DNA from: an uncultured Methylococcaceae bacterium
GTDB taxonomy: Bacteria; Pseudomonadota; Gammaproteobacteria; Methylococcales; Methylomonadaceae
Length of the DNA stretch: 5,766 nt
Direction of reading: 5' to 3'
Assembly: GCA_903873045.1 (NCBI GenBank)
Contig: CAIQND010000560.1
Span: forward strand, 1 to 5,766
The translations under genes were made by a program, and so were the position numbers. The notes below the pieces were generated by a model that saw only the letters and a program-made list of their open reading frames with translations, made no database searches and had not been told where the DNA came from. Position 1 is the first letter of the stretch; every line of letters begins with the position of its first letter. This document shows, piece by piece, positions 1 to 5,420 of the stretch.

Positions 1-1
1 A

Positions 2-67
2 AATATTGCTGGGGGAGAGCAGTGCGGCATTAAGCGCGATGGGCGATTGTTTGAAAGGAATATTCAT
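2..67 (-). CDS. Possible N-terminus of a further late prophage gene, cut by the window edge
   Basis: An ATG at 67 opens a minus-strand frame that stays open to the window edge and encodes 22 residues beginning MNIPFKQSPIALNAALLS. It lies 43 nt downstream of the stop of the Ig-like gene, on the same strand, where the next late gene is expected. No good Shine-Dalgarno is visible before the ATG, but an extended -10-like box lies about 32 nt upstream. The fragment is too short to assign to a family. In Mu the next gene after the gp35 region would be the gp36/J head-tail protein, but nothing here shows that this is it. A chance open frame of this length cannot be excluded. Confidence 0.35.
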   Translation of the reverse strand, partial: MNIPFKQSPIALNAALLSPSNI

Positions 68-98
68 CGGTCAGTGATTGTTTTAAGTGTAGGTGGCA

Positions 99-107
99 AT
101 TATACCA
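99..107 (-). promoter_or_regulatory. Extended -10-like promoter element after the Ig-like gene
   Basis: On the minus strand the intergenic space contains TGGTATAAT, a perfect match to the extended -10 consensus TGnTATAAT. There is no convincing -35 box 17 nt upstream (CCGAAA at 127-122), which extended -10 promoters can tolerate. Predicted initiation near position 92 would give a leader of about 25 nt before the candidate start at 67. This is motif evidence only, and a chance AT-rich match is possible. Confidence 0.33.
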
Positions 108-110
108 TTA

Positions 111-1136
111 TTAGCTGGCGTTTTCGGACAGCCTCCTAGGGGTATTAATATCGCTCCATGCGGCTAGGGCAGGAACAGCCATTGTCCCAACCCCATCCAC
201 TGATGAGGACAGTGAAAATAAAAACTTGCTTGGCAGGTCTGTTTTTATATTGGTTACAGTTGCTTCGCCAGTAGCTTTCGCACACCGTGGATAGGCTGAC
301 CCTGATAACGTTACACTGATATTACCGCGTATCAGCAGCGGATATTTCCCCTCAACTGCATAGCTGCCGTCTATTAATAGACTATCGCTCCAGGTAACTG
401 AAAAGTTTCCGGCACCCGGATCTGGGATGGCCGGGTTTTCTATTTTATTAAACGTCACCCAGTGCCACCCTGGATCACCTGCCAACGCACCTATTACGTT
501 GTAAGTACCTCCCCCAATTTTGGGTGTAACACATTTTTTTGTAGTCAGTGGCACCGGCATACTGTAATCCCTATCGCCGATGTCGTCGGTCGATGCTGCC
601 AGCATTTTTATAATGCCGCCGCCTGCGAGGCCGCTGATTCCTCCATTACCGCCTTTTAAAATAATACCAATCCTGATGGCACGATAGGGTACCGGGCAGG
701 AGAGCACTTCGACTACTGTTTGTATCTGTGTAGCAGTACAGTCAGATTCAATGCTGGTTAAAAAGGGCATCACCCATGCTGATCTGCCGAGCTTAGATAG
801 ACTTAGCAGAGCAGTACTGGATGGGATGGTAAACAGATTGGCAACACTGGCCGCTGAATAATTCCCCCGCGCATCATAAGCCCTAACCACTACGCTATGC
901 GCCCCCGCCGGAACCCTAGATAAATTGATCGACGTAGTCGCACTGCGCCCCGCCTCATTGACGCCGCCATCAAGAAAGGCCGCATAGCCTATTACGCCGA
1001 CCGCATCTGTTGAGGCAGTCACGGTGATAGTTACAGTTTCGTTAGCCAGCGCCTGGGTGATGGCCGGCGTGCCCGGCGCTGTCGGTGCAGTTTTATCAGG
1101 TGCCGGGTAAGTGCCGTTAAAGGGGGCGATAGGCAT
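111..1136 (-). CDS. Prophage structural protein with N-terminal Ig/fibronectin-like domain
   Basis: This 341-residue protein has a two-part layout. After a Pro-rich leader, residues about 14-104 look like a fibronectin III/Ig-like beta-sandwich: a TAPTAPGTP linker, a VTITVTASTD strand, the GVIGYAAFLDGG segment and a repeat-end AYDARGNYS motif. Residues 110-341 are not recognised. They include a Gly-rich stretch (161-174, KGGNGGISGLAGGG) and four cysteines (133, 147, 202, 285). There is no signal peptide or membrane segment. The start at 1136 is supported by AAGGA, which overlaps the last codons of the gene upstream and is separated from it by only 3 nt, so the two genes are probably co-translated. 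Ig-like domains are common on phage heads and tails, where they bind surfaces weakly. A decoration or fibre role is inferred from the domain and from its place after gpT and gp35. Mu itself has no obvious equivalent here. Confidence 0.75.
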   Translation of the reverse strand: MPIAPFNGTYPAPDKTAPTAPGTPAITQALANETVTITVTASTDAVGVIGYAAFLDGGVNEAGRSATTSINLSRVPAGAHSVVVRAYDARGNYSAASVANLFTIPSSTALLSLSKLGRSAWVMPFLTSIESDCTATQIQTVVEVLSCPVPYRAIRIGIILKGGNGGISGLAGGGIIKMLAASTDDIGDRDYSMPVPLTTKKCVTPKIGGGTYNVIGALAGDPGWHWVTFNKIENPAIPDPGAGNFSVTWSDSLLIDGSYAVEGKYPLLIRGNISVTLSGSAYPRCAKATGEATVTNIKTDLPSKFLFSLSSSVDGVGTMAVPALAAWSDINTPRRLSENAS

Positions 1137-1139
1137 AAT

Positions 1140-1361
1140 TTATTCCTTGGTTTTATTGACTGGTGGTTTTTTGACTGCATTGATAGCCTCATCAATGACG
1201 TCCTCATCAATGACCACCTCAACCATCAATAGGGGTTCCGCTTGCAATACGGCCAGCTCATCTGCCGTGAAGTGCCCGTCAGGATACGCCACCGGAATAC
1301 GGGAATGGGCAATCCCACCCCGCCGGAAACCATCGTTCCTTGAGGTGATGATGATAGCCAT
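1140..1361 (-). CDS. Mu gp35 / FluMu HI1506-type small head protein
   Basis: This 73-residue protein has the signature of the short Mu-like prophage family that follows gpT (the HI1506-related, FluMu N-terminal type). The N-terminus MAIIITSRNDGFRRGGIAH is a short beta start followed by the conserved F-R-R-x-G-x-x-H pattern. It is followed by FTADELAVLQAEPLLMVEVV at 31-50, the F/L-rich segment in which the family keeps an L-x-x-E-P motif. A Lys-rich tail (64-73) ends the protein. Its ATG overlaps the gpT stop by one base (TGATG), so translation is probably coupled. An AGG lies about 5 nt upstream of the ATG. The role in Mu is not established; the position between the capsid gene and the connector genes suggests head assembly or completion. 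The family call rests on recalled motif similarity and gene order. Confidence 0.75.
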   Translation of the reverse strand: MAIIITSRNDGFRRGGIAHSRIPVAYPDGHFTADELAVLQAEPLLMVEVVIDEDVIDEAINAVKKPPVNKTKE

Positions 1362-2254
1362 CAGCCTAACGCCGGCACAATGATCAGCTCTACCGAGTTG
1401 TACCAGGGGTTGGTTGTACCGGTAATATTTTCCAGCCTAATCAACTGCCGGGCCGCCGCTTCATTGGTGGGGCCAACCAGCAAATGGGTCGGCGTAACAT
1501 TTATGCTGCTGCCGTCCGGTTTGCGTTGCGTGCCCATGGCGACGCGTGCAGCCGCGTAAGCGGCGACATCAAGCGTAACCTTGCCCATATAAGCCAACTG
1601 GTGAAAGCCAAAGCCCACGTTATAGCGTGCATCTGCGCCGTACATGAATTGCCGCTTCAGAAATACATTGTCATCAGTCTCTCTGTCCAAATTGACAAAC
1701 TTCACGTCTTGGCGCTTTTGCATGACCAAGGGCTTCATGTACGTGCGGGACAAGTCCATCAAAAACCACGGCGCCGCCGCACCGGCTGCAATATTGCTGT
1801 AAAGCGTTTCAGCACCGGCAGCATCATAACCAACATGATCGCTATCAAAAAAATATTGGCCGTCCAGGCCGATGGTCGCATTACCTAACAACAGTGATGA
1901 CCAGATTAGTGTGTCGCCATGCTGCGCTGCGACCTCGCCCTGCATGGCAAAACGATTCCGATACAAGCCCAGTTGGTCATCTTCAATATCATTCCGGTCA
2001 ACACCAATGGTGTGCTCCCAATTTTTATTGATCAACTGGTAATTGGTGGCTTCCAGGTTATGGATAACCCTATCGCCCACCCACTCGCGCATCCCCGGTA
2101 AATCCCGCATCCAACCGTAGTTTTCAATCTTTGCCGTAGACTGCACTTCCATCGCAACTAAAGGCCATTGCGGCTGGACCGACTCAATACCCTGTAAAAA
2201 CGCAGCCTGAAAGCCTTGTCCCAGGGCACGTAAAACACCTTGTGTAATTTGCAT
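1361..2254 (-). CDS. T: Mu-like major capsid protein gpT
   Basis: This 297-residue protein matches the Mu-like prophage major head subunit family in length, order and motifs. Key stretches are GWMRDLPGMREWVGDRV (47-63), NKNWEHTIGVDRNDIEDDQ (76-94), the FFDSDH segment (135-140), MKPLVMQKRQD (173-183) and a late LLVGPTNEAAARQLI stretch (258-272). It forms the icosahedral shell of the Mu-like capsid, an HK97-type fold in the family. The protein is complete from the N-terminal MQITQGVL to the C-terminal VELIIVPALG, with no frameshift. The start is preceded by AAGGA about 6 nt upstream, in a 20-nt gap after the decoration gene. The stop overlaps the start of the gp35-like gene. Placement after the protease/scaffold and decoration genes is exactly that of Mu, so this is the anchor identification of the window. 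Confidence 0.93.
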   Translation of the reverse strand: MQITQGVLRALGQGFQAAFLQGIESVQPQWPLVAMEVQSTAKIENYGWMRDLPGMREWVGDRVIHNLEATNYQLINKNWEHTIGVDRNDIEDDQLGLYRNRFAMQGEVAAQHGDTLIWSSLLLGNATIGLDGQYFFDSDHVGYDAAGAETLYSNIAAGAAAPWFLMDLSRTYMKPLVMQKRQDVKFVNLDRETDDNVFLKRQFMYGADARYNVGFGFHQLAYMGKVTLDVAAYAAARVAMGTQRKPDGSSINVTPTHLLVGPTNEAAARQLIRLENITGTTNPWYNSVELIIVPALG

Positions 2255-2274
2255 GATGATCCTTAATTAATGAA

Positions 2275-2688
2275 TTAAACGCCCAAACCGAGCAATACCC
2301 AAACACCAGCCGGTTCAACGGCAACAATTTTACCGGCACGAGAACGGGTAGATGTGCCGTTGGATTTAGCGACCGTTTGATCGTCAACAAGCCAGCAATC
2401 TGAGCCGACATCAGCCTGGGCAATCAAATCGGTTGCTGAATTTTTAAACAAGAAAGTCCCGCGACCGACACGCGCCTTAATTGCTCCAGAACTGCCAGTT
2501 GAGTTGTCTGCCGTATCTTCAAAGCGGCCAATGGCAACCAGTGAGAGTGCCGTTGTTGCGGGCGCTGCATAGCCGCCACTTAAAACAGCCAAGCCACCTT
2601 GTAGGCACTTAACGCTGGCTTTTACAGGGAACTCGCCAATATCGCCCACTCGTTGTTTGGTGTTTCTTTCTTCTACTAATGCGGTCAT
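2275..2688 (-). CDS. Small capsid decoration/cement-type protein preceding gpT
   Basis: This 137-residue protein lies between protease and capsid genes, where Mu has gp33. It is dominated by short beta-strands and Gly/Thr turns: KASVKCLQGGLAVL (23-36), GYAAPA (39-44), VAIGRFEDTADNSTG (51-65), KARVGRGTFLFKNS (71-84), a CWLVDDQTVAKSNGTSTRS stretch (98-116) and a C-terminal strand GVWVLLGLG. This pattern (VGR-x-x-x-x-x-DN, VDDQTVA, T-R-S-x-A-G) is recalled from beta-barrel head decoration or cement proteins of many tailed phages and prophages. No catalytic residues, signal peptide or membrane helix are seen. The start is fixed by GGAG seven nt upstream of the ATG, inside the end of the protease gene, with no gap between the two frames. 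Binding to the outer shell of gpT is inferred from family type and gene order. Confidence 0.72.
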   Translation of the reverse strand: MTALVEERNTKQRVGDIGEFPVKASVKCLQGGLAVLSGGYAAPATTALSLVAIGRFEDTADNSTGSSGAIKARVGRGTFLFKNSATDLIAQADVGSDCWLVDDQTVAKSNGTSTRSRAGKIVAVEPAGVWVLLGLGV

Positions 2689-3237
2689 TTATTCGCTCCG
2701 GTGTTTAATCATTTGCGCATCGGTTAAGCCGAGCTGTGCCGCCACCGCTTTCTCATCAACAGAAAGTACGGCGGTGAGCGTTTCATCAGGCGCTTTGCCT
2801 TTAGTTTGCAGGCCGGCCAAAGCGGCAATCGGTGGTGCCGTGTCCAGATACGTTGCCAAGGACGCCAGGTCCGTTTTGCCCAAGGCTTCCGCCCAGGCCT
2901 TTTGTACCGGATTCAAACGCCCGTCTGCCAAGGCCGGAGCCAACAGCTTATTGATCGTGTCGGTATTGACAATAACCGCCAGCGCCGCCAATTCGGCCTG
3001 TAGGCTCGCCATCACCGTCACCGGCACAAATAGCGCGGGATCGGGAGCCTGTGCAGACAACGCCGTCATGGCTTCCGCTTGTTTAGCAATAAATGCAGCC
3101 AGTCCGGCGGTTGTCCCTTCCGGCGTGGAAATAACCGCCTTCAGCTTGTCCAGTTCCGCCAAAACTTCTCCCACCGTCGCCAGGGTGGGCAGGTTGAGCA
3201 TATAACGCAACCGTTCCAATAATTCGTCTTGATCCAT
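2689..3237 (-). CDS. Z: Probable internal in-frame scaffold product, gpZ-like
   Basis: In Mu the scaffold Z is made from an in-frame internal start in the 3' half of gene I. The same arrangement is visible here. An ATG at 3237 begins MDQDELLERLRYML, is preceded by AAGG about 7 nt upstream, and falls where the protease domain ends (residue 174 of gpI). The 182-residue product would be almost entirely helical (Ala, Leu, Glu, Lys), with stretches such as EVLAELDKLKAVI and QAEAMTALSAQ, and an acidic/polar end KAVAAQLGLTDAQMIKHRSE. It would fill the procapsid and be removed by gpI. The composition and start are seen; the separate expression is inferred from Mu. Confidence 0.55.
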   Translation of the reverse strand: MDQDELLERLRYMLNLPTLATVGEVLAELDKLKAVISTPEGTTAGLAAFIAKQAEAMTALSAQAPDPALFVPVTVMASLQAELAALAVIVNTDTINKLLAPALADGRLNPVQKAWAEALGKTDLASLATYLDTAPPIAALAGLQTKGKAPDETLTAVLSVDEKAVAAQLGLTDAQMIKHRSE

Positions 3238-3756
3238 AATCGAGCCTTGTAGTGATACATCAAAGTGCGCCGCTGCCAGATCGGTCAGACCGTCCAGCGC
3301 GGGGTAATTTACGAGTGCTGCCATCAGCAAGCCGGTCACCTCACCGGTGCCTGGGTTGTAGCGCAGTACCGGAGAAATATAACGGTATTCTTTGGCTTCA
3401 ATCGACGCCTGAGCCGCTGCCGTCCACTCCACATCGGTGGCATACAGCCCGTCATCCGGCCGCCAAGCCAAGGCCGAGAACCAACCCGCCGCTGGGGCTT
3501 GTTGGCCATTGGTTTTGCTGTACAGGGTTTGGTGGTCGTAATCAATCAGGTATTTATCCGCCTGCAAGGCCCCCGCACTCAATAAGGCCTCGGCACTGGC
3601 GGCATTCATCACCCACCCGGCCAAACCGGGCGGCCTGCCATCCCGCGCCTTAAACGTACCGGCGGGTAACAAGCGGATTTCAGAAGGCGCAGAACCGCCT
3701 AACTCAATCAGTTGGGCAGACAGGGCAACGGTGGATGGGGGGTTTTTATTTTTCAT
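2689..3756 (-). CDS. I: Mu-like head maturation protease gpI (with scaffold domain)
   Basis: This is a 355-residue protein of the Mu gpI prohead protease family. The N-terminal protease half carries the conserved block DKYLIDYDHQT (68-77, candidate catalytic His 76), APAAGWFSALAWRPDDGLYA (87-106), EYRYISPVLRY (123-133, candidate nucleophile Ser 128) and ALVNYPALDGL (147-157). The C-terminal half (174-355) is Ala/Leu/Glu-rich and helical, as expected for the scaffold part. It processes itself and the scaffold during prohead maturation. The frame is open back to 3870, but the extra 38 codons read into the hairpin repeat and give MSCLFVFICVY, which is foreign to the family, so I chose the ATG at 3756, just before conserved protein. 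No clear Shine-Dalgarno precedes it. That is unusual and may reflect the repeat insertion that separates it from G. The stop abuts the next ATG. Confidence 0.88.
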   Translation of the reverse strand: MKNKNPPSTVALSAQLIELGGSAPSEIRLLPAGTFKARDGRPPGLAGWVMNAASAEALLSAGALQADKYLIDYDHQTLYSKTNGQQAPAAGWFSALAWRPDDGLYATDVEWTAAAQASIEAKEYRYISPVLRYNPGTGEVTGLLMAALVNYPALDGLTDLAAAHFDVSLQGSIMDQDELLERLRYMLNLPTLATVGEVLAELDKLKAVISTPEGTTAGLAAFIAKQAEAMTALSAQAPDPALFVPVTVMASLQAELAALAVIVNTDTINKLLAPALADGRLNPVQKAWAEALGKTDLASLATYLDTAPPIAALAGLQTKGKAPDETLTAVLSVDEKAVAAQLGLTDAQMIKHRSE

Positions 3757-3809
3757 GGCCGTAGTGTAAGACAGCCGGGGGGATATTGGCTTAGGCGGGT
3801 ATTCGTAAC

Positions 3810-3825
3810 GCGGGTAGAGACCCGC
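3810..3825. repeat. Small 6-bp stem hairpin with GTAGAGAC core
   Basis: GCGGGT at 3810-3815 pairs with ACCCGC at 3820-3825 around an AGAG loop. On the minus strand no T-tract follows, and on the plus strand only three T residues follow, so it is not a convincing terminator. It contains GTAGAGAC (3814-3821), which recurs inverted at 4138-4145. Confidence 0.6.
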
Positions 3826-3830
3826 TTTGA

Positions 3831-4090
3831 ACCACGAATAAACACAAATAAACACAAATAGGCATGACAATGTAGCTTTTTATTCGCGTTGATTCGTGTC
3901 TATCCGTGGTTAAACCGGAACCACGAATAAACACAAATAAACACAAATAGGCATGACAATGTAGCTTTTTATTCGCGTTGATTCGTGTCTATTCGTGGTT
4001 AAACCGGAACCACGAATAGACACGAATAGACACAAATAAGCATGACAACTTAGCTTTTATTCGCGTTGATTCGTGTCTATTCGTGGTTAA
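3831..4090. repeat. Three tandem ~89-bp hairpin-forming repeat units
   Basis: The units begin at 3831, 3920 and 4009. Units 1 and 2 are 89 bp each and differ at one base (C at 3904 against T at 3993). Unit 3 is 82 bp (to 4090), more diverged and one T shorter. Every unit starts ACCACGAATA and ends TATTCGTGGTTAA or TATCCGTGGTTAA, so its two ends are inverted copies. In unit 3 the arms are perfect over 20 bp (4008-4027 with 4069-4088). The left arm is itself a ~10-bp periodic series (ACGAATAGAC type). Similar CACGAATAGACACGAAT palindromes are known to me as dispersed repeats in many bacterial genomes, but I know no established function. Confidence 0.92.
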
Positions 4091-4100
4091 AATAGCGGCT

Positions 4101-4135
4101 GCTTTATCGCGTCGGTATTGCAGACGCGATAAAGC
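4101..4135. repeat. Strong 13-bp stem hairpin
   Basis: GCTTTATCGCGTC at 4101-4113 is perfectly complementary to GACGCGATAAAGC at 4123-4135 around a 9-nt loop. An alternative shorter hairpin uses AGACGCG (4122-4128) and CGCGTCT (4135-4141), so the two folds compete. No T-tract follows on either strand. The core AGACGCGATAAAGCGCGTCTCTAC resembles the palindromic GTAGAGACGCG repeats scattered in many bacterial genomes. Confidence 0.8.
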
Positions 4136-4255
4136 GCGTCTCTACATTAGGCATAATAAAGCGCGTCGATGGCATTTAAAGCCCATTTAACGCAAATTTA
4201 ACGGGGTAAAAATCAAAAAGCCTGATACTGATATACGTTGCGCTTATATCGTGGC

Positions 4256-4708
4256 TTAAAGTGCGGATTCTAAATAACTGCGGAGCATCGACAAGATTTC
4301 GCTTTCGTCGTTGGGGGAAATGCCCAAAAACGGCCTCGCCGGGATGTCGCCCCATAAATGCGGAAATTCGGCCTGGGTGCCGCCAAACTGCATCATGGCG
4401 GCGTATGGCATAGGGCTATAAATCATCACGGTGTCATTGCCCACCACTTTGCTGTTGATGGTCTCGCCCAGGGTGCCGCCGTCCGTTAACGTTATCCCGC
4501 TTCGGGAGGCCTTACGTTTTAAGGTCACCTCGCTGTTCGCCGCCCACGTCGCCCCATCCGGCCCCGTGGTGTTTGCAAACCGTTGTTGCGCGGATTCTTT
4601 CAGGGTTTCGCCAATCTCTTTCAGTGCCGGGCGCAGGTTGGCCGTATGGTTTTGCAACTGGCGCAACGCGGCCAGAATGGCTCGGTCATCGACCGCGACA
4701 TTAATCAT
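4256..4708 (-). CDS. G: Phage virion morphogenesis protein, Mu gpG-like
   Basis: This 150-residue protein belongs to the phage virion morphogenesis family that includes Mu gpG and P2 gpS. Family hallmarks are visible in order: an N-terminal helical stretch (ILAALRQLQN, then LRPALKEIGETLKES), QQRFANTTGPDGATWAA (41-57, the RF..-x-x-x-G-P-D-G-x-x-W motif), LTDGGTL (74-80), MPYAAMMQFGGTQ (100-112, the Y-A-x-x-x-Q-F-G-G motif) and IPARPFLGIS (122-131). Length is typical and no break is seen. In Mu it acts in head assembly and head-tail joining. The ATG at 4708 is the only early start in frame, since a TGA lies seven codons upstream. No Shine-Dalgarno precedes it, which suggests that its original upstream coupling partner (Mu F) has been displaced. 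Its 3' side opens directly into the repeat-rich gap. Confidence 0.88.
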   Translation of the reverse strand: MINVAVDDRAILAALRQLQNHTANLRPALKEIGETLKESAQQRFANTTGPDGATWAANSEVTLKRKASRSGITLTDGGTLGETINSKVVGNDTVMIYSPMPYAAMMQFGGTQAEFPHLWGDIPARPFLGISPNDESEILSMLRSYLESAL

Positions 4709-4781
4709 AAAGGTAAATAGTCTGGCTCATAATTCCCAACTTGTAATACACTCAATAAATTTATCAGCTGACTTACCCACC

Positions 4782-5420
4782 ATGTCTGAACTTAAAATAG
4801 CTACCATTGCCGCCCGCGTTATTGCGGGGGTGCTCACTGCCTCTGTGCTTGGCATCGCCGCATATATCCCAGGCGCTGTACTTTGGCTTTCTGATTTTGC
4901 CAGCTCGCTTAAAACCCATCTGCTATCGACTTCTTCAATCCAAAGTTCGAACTTATATCTGTTAGTCTTAATGAGTGCCCAAACCTTGATAAATTGGATT
5001 ATCTGGGCTATAAAACCAAAAGGCCCCAGCGTAACCGAGTACAACCAGGATACTTTTTTTGATCTTAATTGGCGTTGGTCATACATCAATAAAATACCTT
5101 GTAATCCACAGCCATTTTGCCCGTACTGCGACACCCGACTGGTTTGTTGCAATAGTGGTGGCTATAGCCGCTTTGATGAGCCTATAACCGTTATTCTTTA
5201 TTGTTGCACCAGTCCGTTCTTTTCCAAAACTGCACCAGCTAAAACCAGTTTAAACAGTTTTGGTTTATCACGATGCCAGTTGATAAGCGTTTGCTCTGAA
5301 ACCTCGCTTATCTTCACCAATTCGGCAAGGCTTTTCAGCCCTGCCGCTTTGCATTGTTGGCTTGGGGTCATTATTGCGTGCTTATTATTTTCATTGATAC
5401 CAGTCTGCCTTCTTTTGTAA
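4782..5420 (+). CDS. Two-helix membrane protein with CxxC zinc-ribbon-like segment, C-terminus doubtful
   Basis: This plus-strand frame from ATG 4782 encodes 212 residues, of which about the first 142 look like genuine protein. Two hydrophobic helices (about 15-36 and 57-77) are followed by EYNQDTFFDLNWRWSYI (86-102) and PFCPYCDTRLVC (111-122). This pattern of two TM segments, a YNQDTFF-x-L-x-WRW motif and a Cys-x-x-Cys ribbon is recalled from uncharacterised bacterial and phage proteins, some annotated as superinfection-exclusion-like. The usual second Cys pair is degenerate (YCCTS, 140-144). The remaining ~70 residues are antisense to the HTH gene and look non-native, so the gene is probably 3'-truncated at about 5205 and runs on by chance to the stop at 5420. 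No Shine-Dalgarno is visible. It opposes the phage operon, as a cargo gene would. A minus-strand frame at 4727-5152 overlaps it, but reads like a shadow. Confidence 0.6.
   Translation: MSELKIATIAARVIAGVLTASVLGIAAYIPGAVLWLSDFASSLKTHLLSTSSIQSSNLYLLVLMSAQTLINWIIWAIKPKGPSVTEYNQDTFFDLNWRWSYINKIPCNPQPFCPYCDTRLVCCNSGGYSRFDEPITVILYCCTSPFFSKTAPAKTSLNSFGLSRCQLISVCSETSLIFTNSARLFSPAALHCWLGVIIACLLFSLIPVCLLL
5198..5371 (-). CDS. Small HTH-type DNA-binding protein
   Basis: This 57-residue protein begins MTPSQQCKAAGLKSLAELVK and continues ISEVSEQTLINWHRDKPKLF to LVLAGAVLEKNGLVQQ. Residues about 13-34 form a convincing helix-turn-helix: LKSLAELVKI, a short turn SEVS, then the recognition helix EQTLINWHRDKP. 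The pattern K-A-A-G-L-K-S-L-A-E-x-x-x-x-x-x-V-S-x-Q-T-L-x-N-W-H is one I recall from very small phage and prophage regulators. The protein is little more than a single DNA-binding domain, so a Cro- or Ner-like role is plausible but not shown. The start ATG overlaps the upstream stop by one base (TAATG) and has no Shine-Dalgarno of its own, which points to translational coupling. Its 3' end faces the plus-strand membrane gene tail to tail. Confidence 0.75.
   Translation of the reverse strand: MTPSQQCKAAGLKSLAELVKISEVSEQTLINWHRDKPKLFKLVLAGAVLEKNGLVQQ

Larger units (their letters stand above)
3814..4145. mobile_element. Possible MITE-like composite element bounded by GTAGAGAC ends
   Basis: GTAGAGACCCGC at 3814-3825 and the inverted GTAGAGACGCGC read on the minus strand from 4145 to 4134 match at 11 of 12 bases and enclose the repeat array. 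The 332-bp unit has no coding capacity, sits in a compact phage operon and is rich in palindromes, as a non-autonomous element would be. No target-site duplication is evident at either side, so the boundary is uncertain. The two ends may instead be independent dispersed palindromes. Confidence 0.3.
3757..4255. other. Gene-free gap between G and I holding repeats and hairpins
   Basis: No credible gene lies in these 499 nt; open frames here are short or read through repeat units. The stretch contains a short hairpin (3810-3825), the three-copy repeat (3831-4090), a strong hairpin (4101-4135) and a 12-bp direct repeat ATAAAGCGCGTC (4129-4140 and 4156-4167). A weak AT stem at 4230-4235/4245-4250 lies near the G stop but has no adjacent T-tract, so I do not call a terminator. 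In Mu, G and I are close together, so most of this DNA is probably a later insertion. Confidence 0.7.

Noticed and set aside
1484..1888. Plus-strand 134-codon frame
   Set aside because: It is entirely antisense to gpT, whose family motifs are intact; no motif and no ribosome site were seen.
2184..2423. Minus-strand 79-codon frame overlapping the decoration and gpT genes
   Set aside because: It overlaps the ends of two well-supported genes in another frame and has no motif.
2657..3205. Plus-strand 182-codon frame rich in Ser and Ala
   Set aside because: It is antisense to the Ala/Leu-rich scaffold part of gpI; such composition commonly leaves the opposite strand open.
3252..3653. Plus-strand frames of 133 and 106 codons
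   Set aside because: Both are antisense to the conserved protease domain and have Pro/Arg/His-rich, low-plausibility sequence.
3831..4090. CRISPR array
   Set aside because: There are only three units, the whole 89-bp unit is repeated without unique spacers, and each unit is a long palindrome.
4230..4250. Terminator after G
   Set aside because: The stem is six AT-rich pairs with a 9-nt loop, and the T-rich stretch lies about 10 nt away, so it does not fit an intrinsic terminator.
4727..5152. Minus-strand 141-codon frame that fits neatly between the HTH gene and G
   Set aside because: The opposite strand carries clear protein features (two TM helices, YNQDTFF..WRW, CPYC). The minus reading has no recognisable domain and its hydrophobic stretches mirror the opposite-strand helices.
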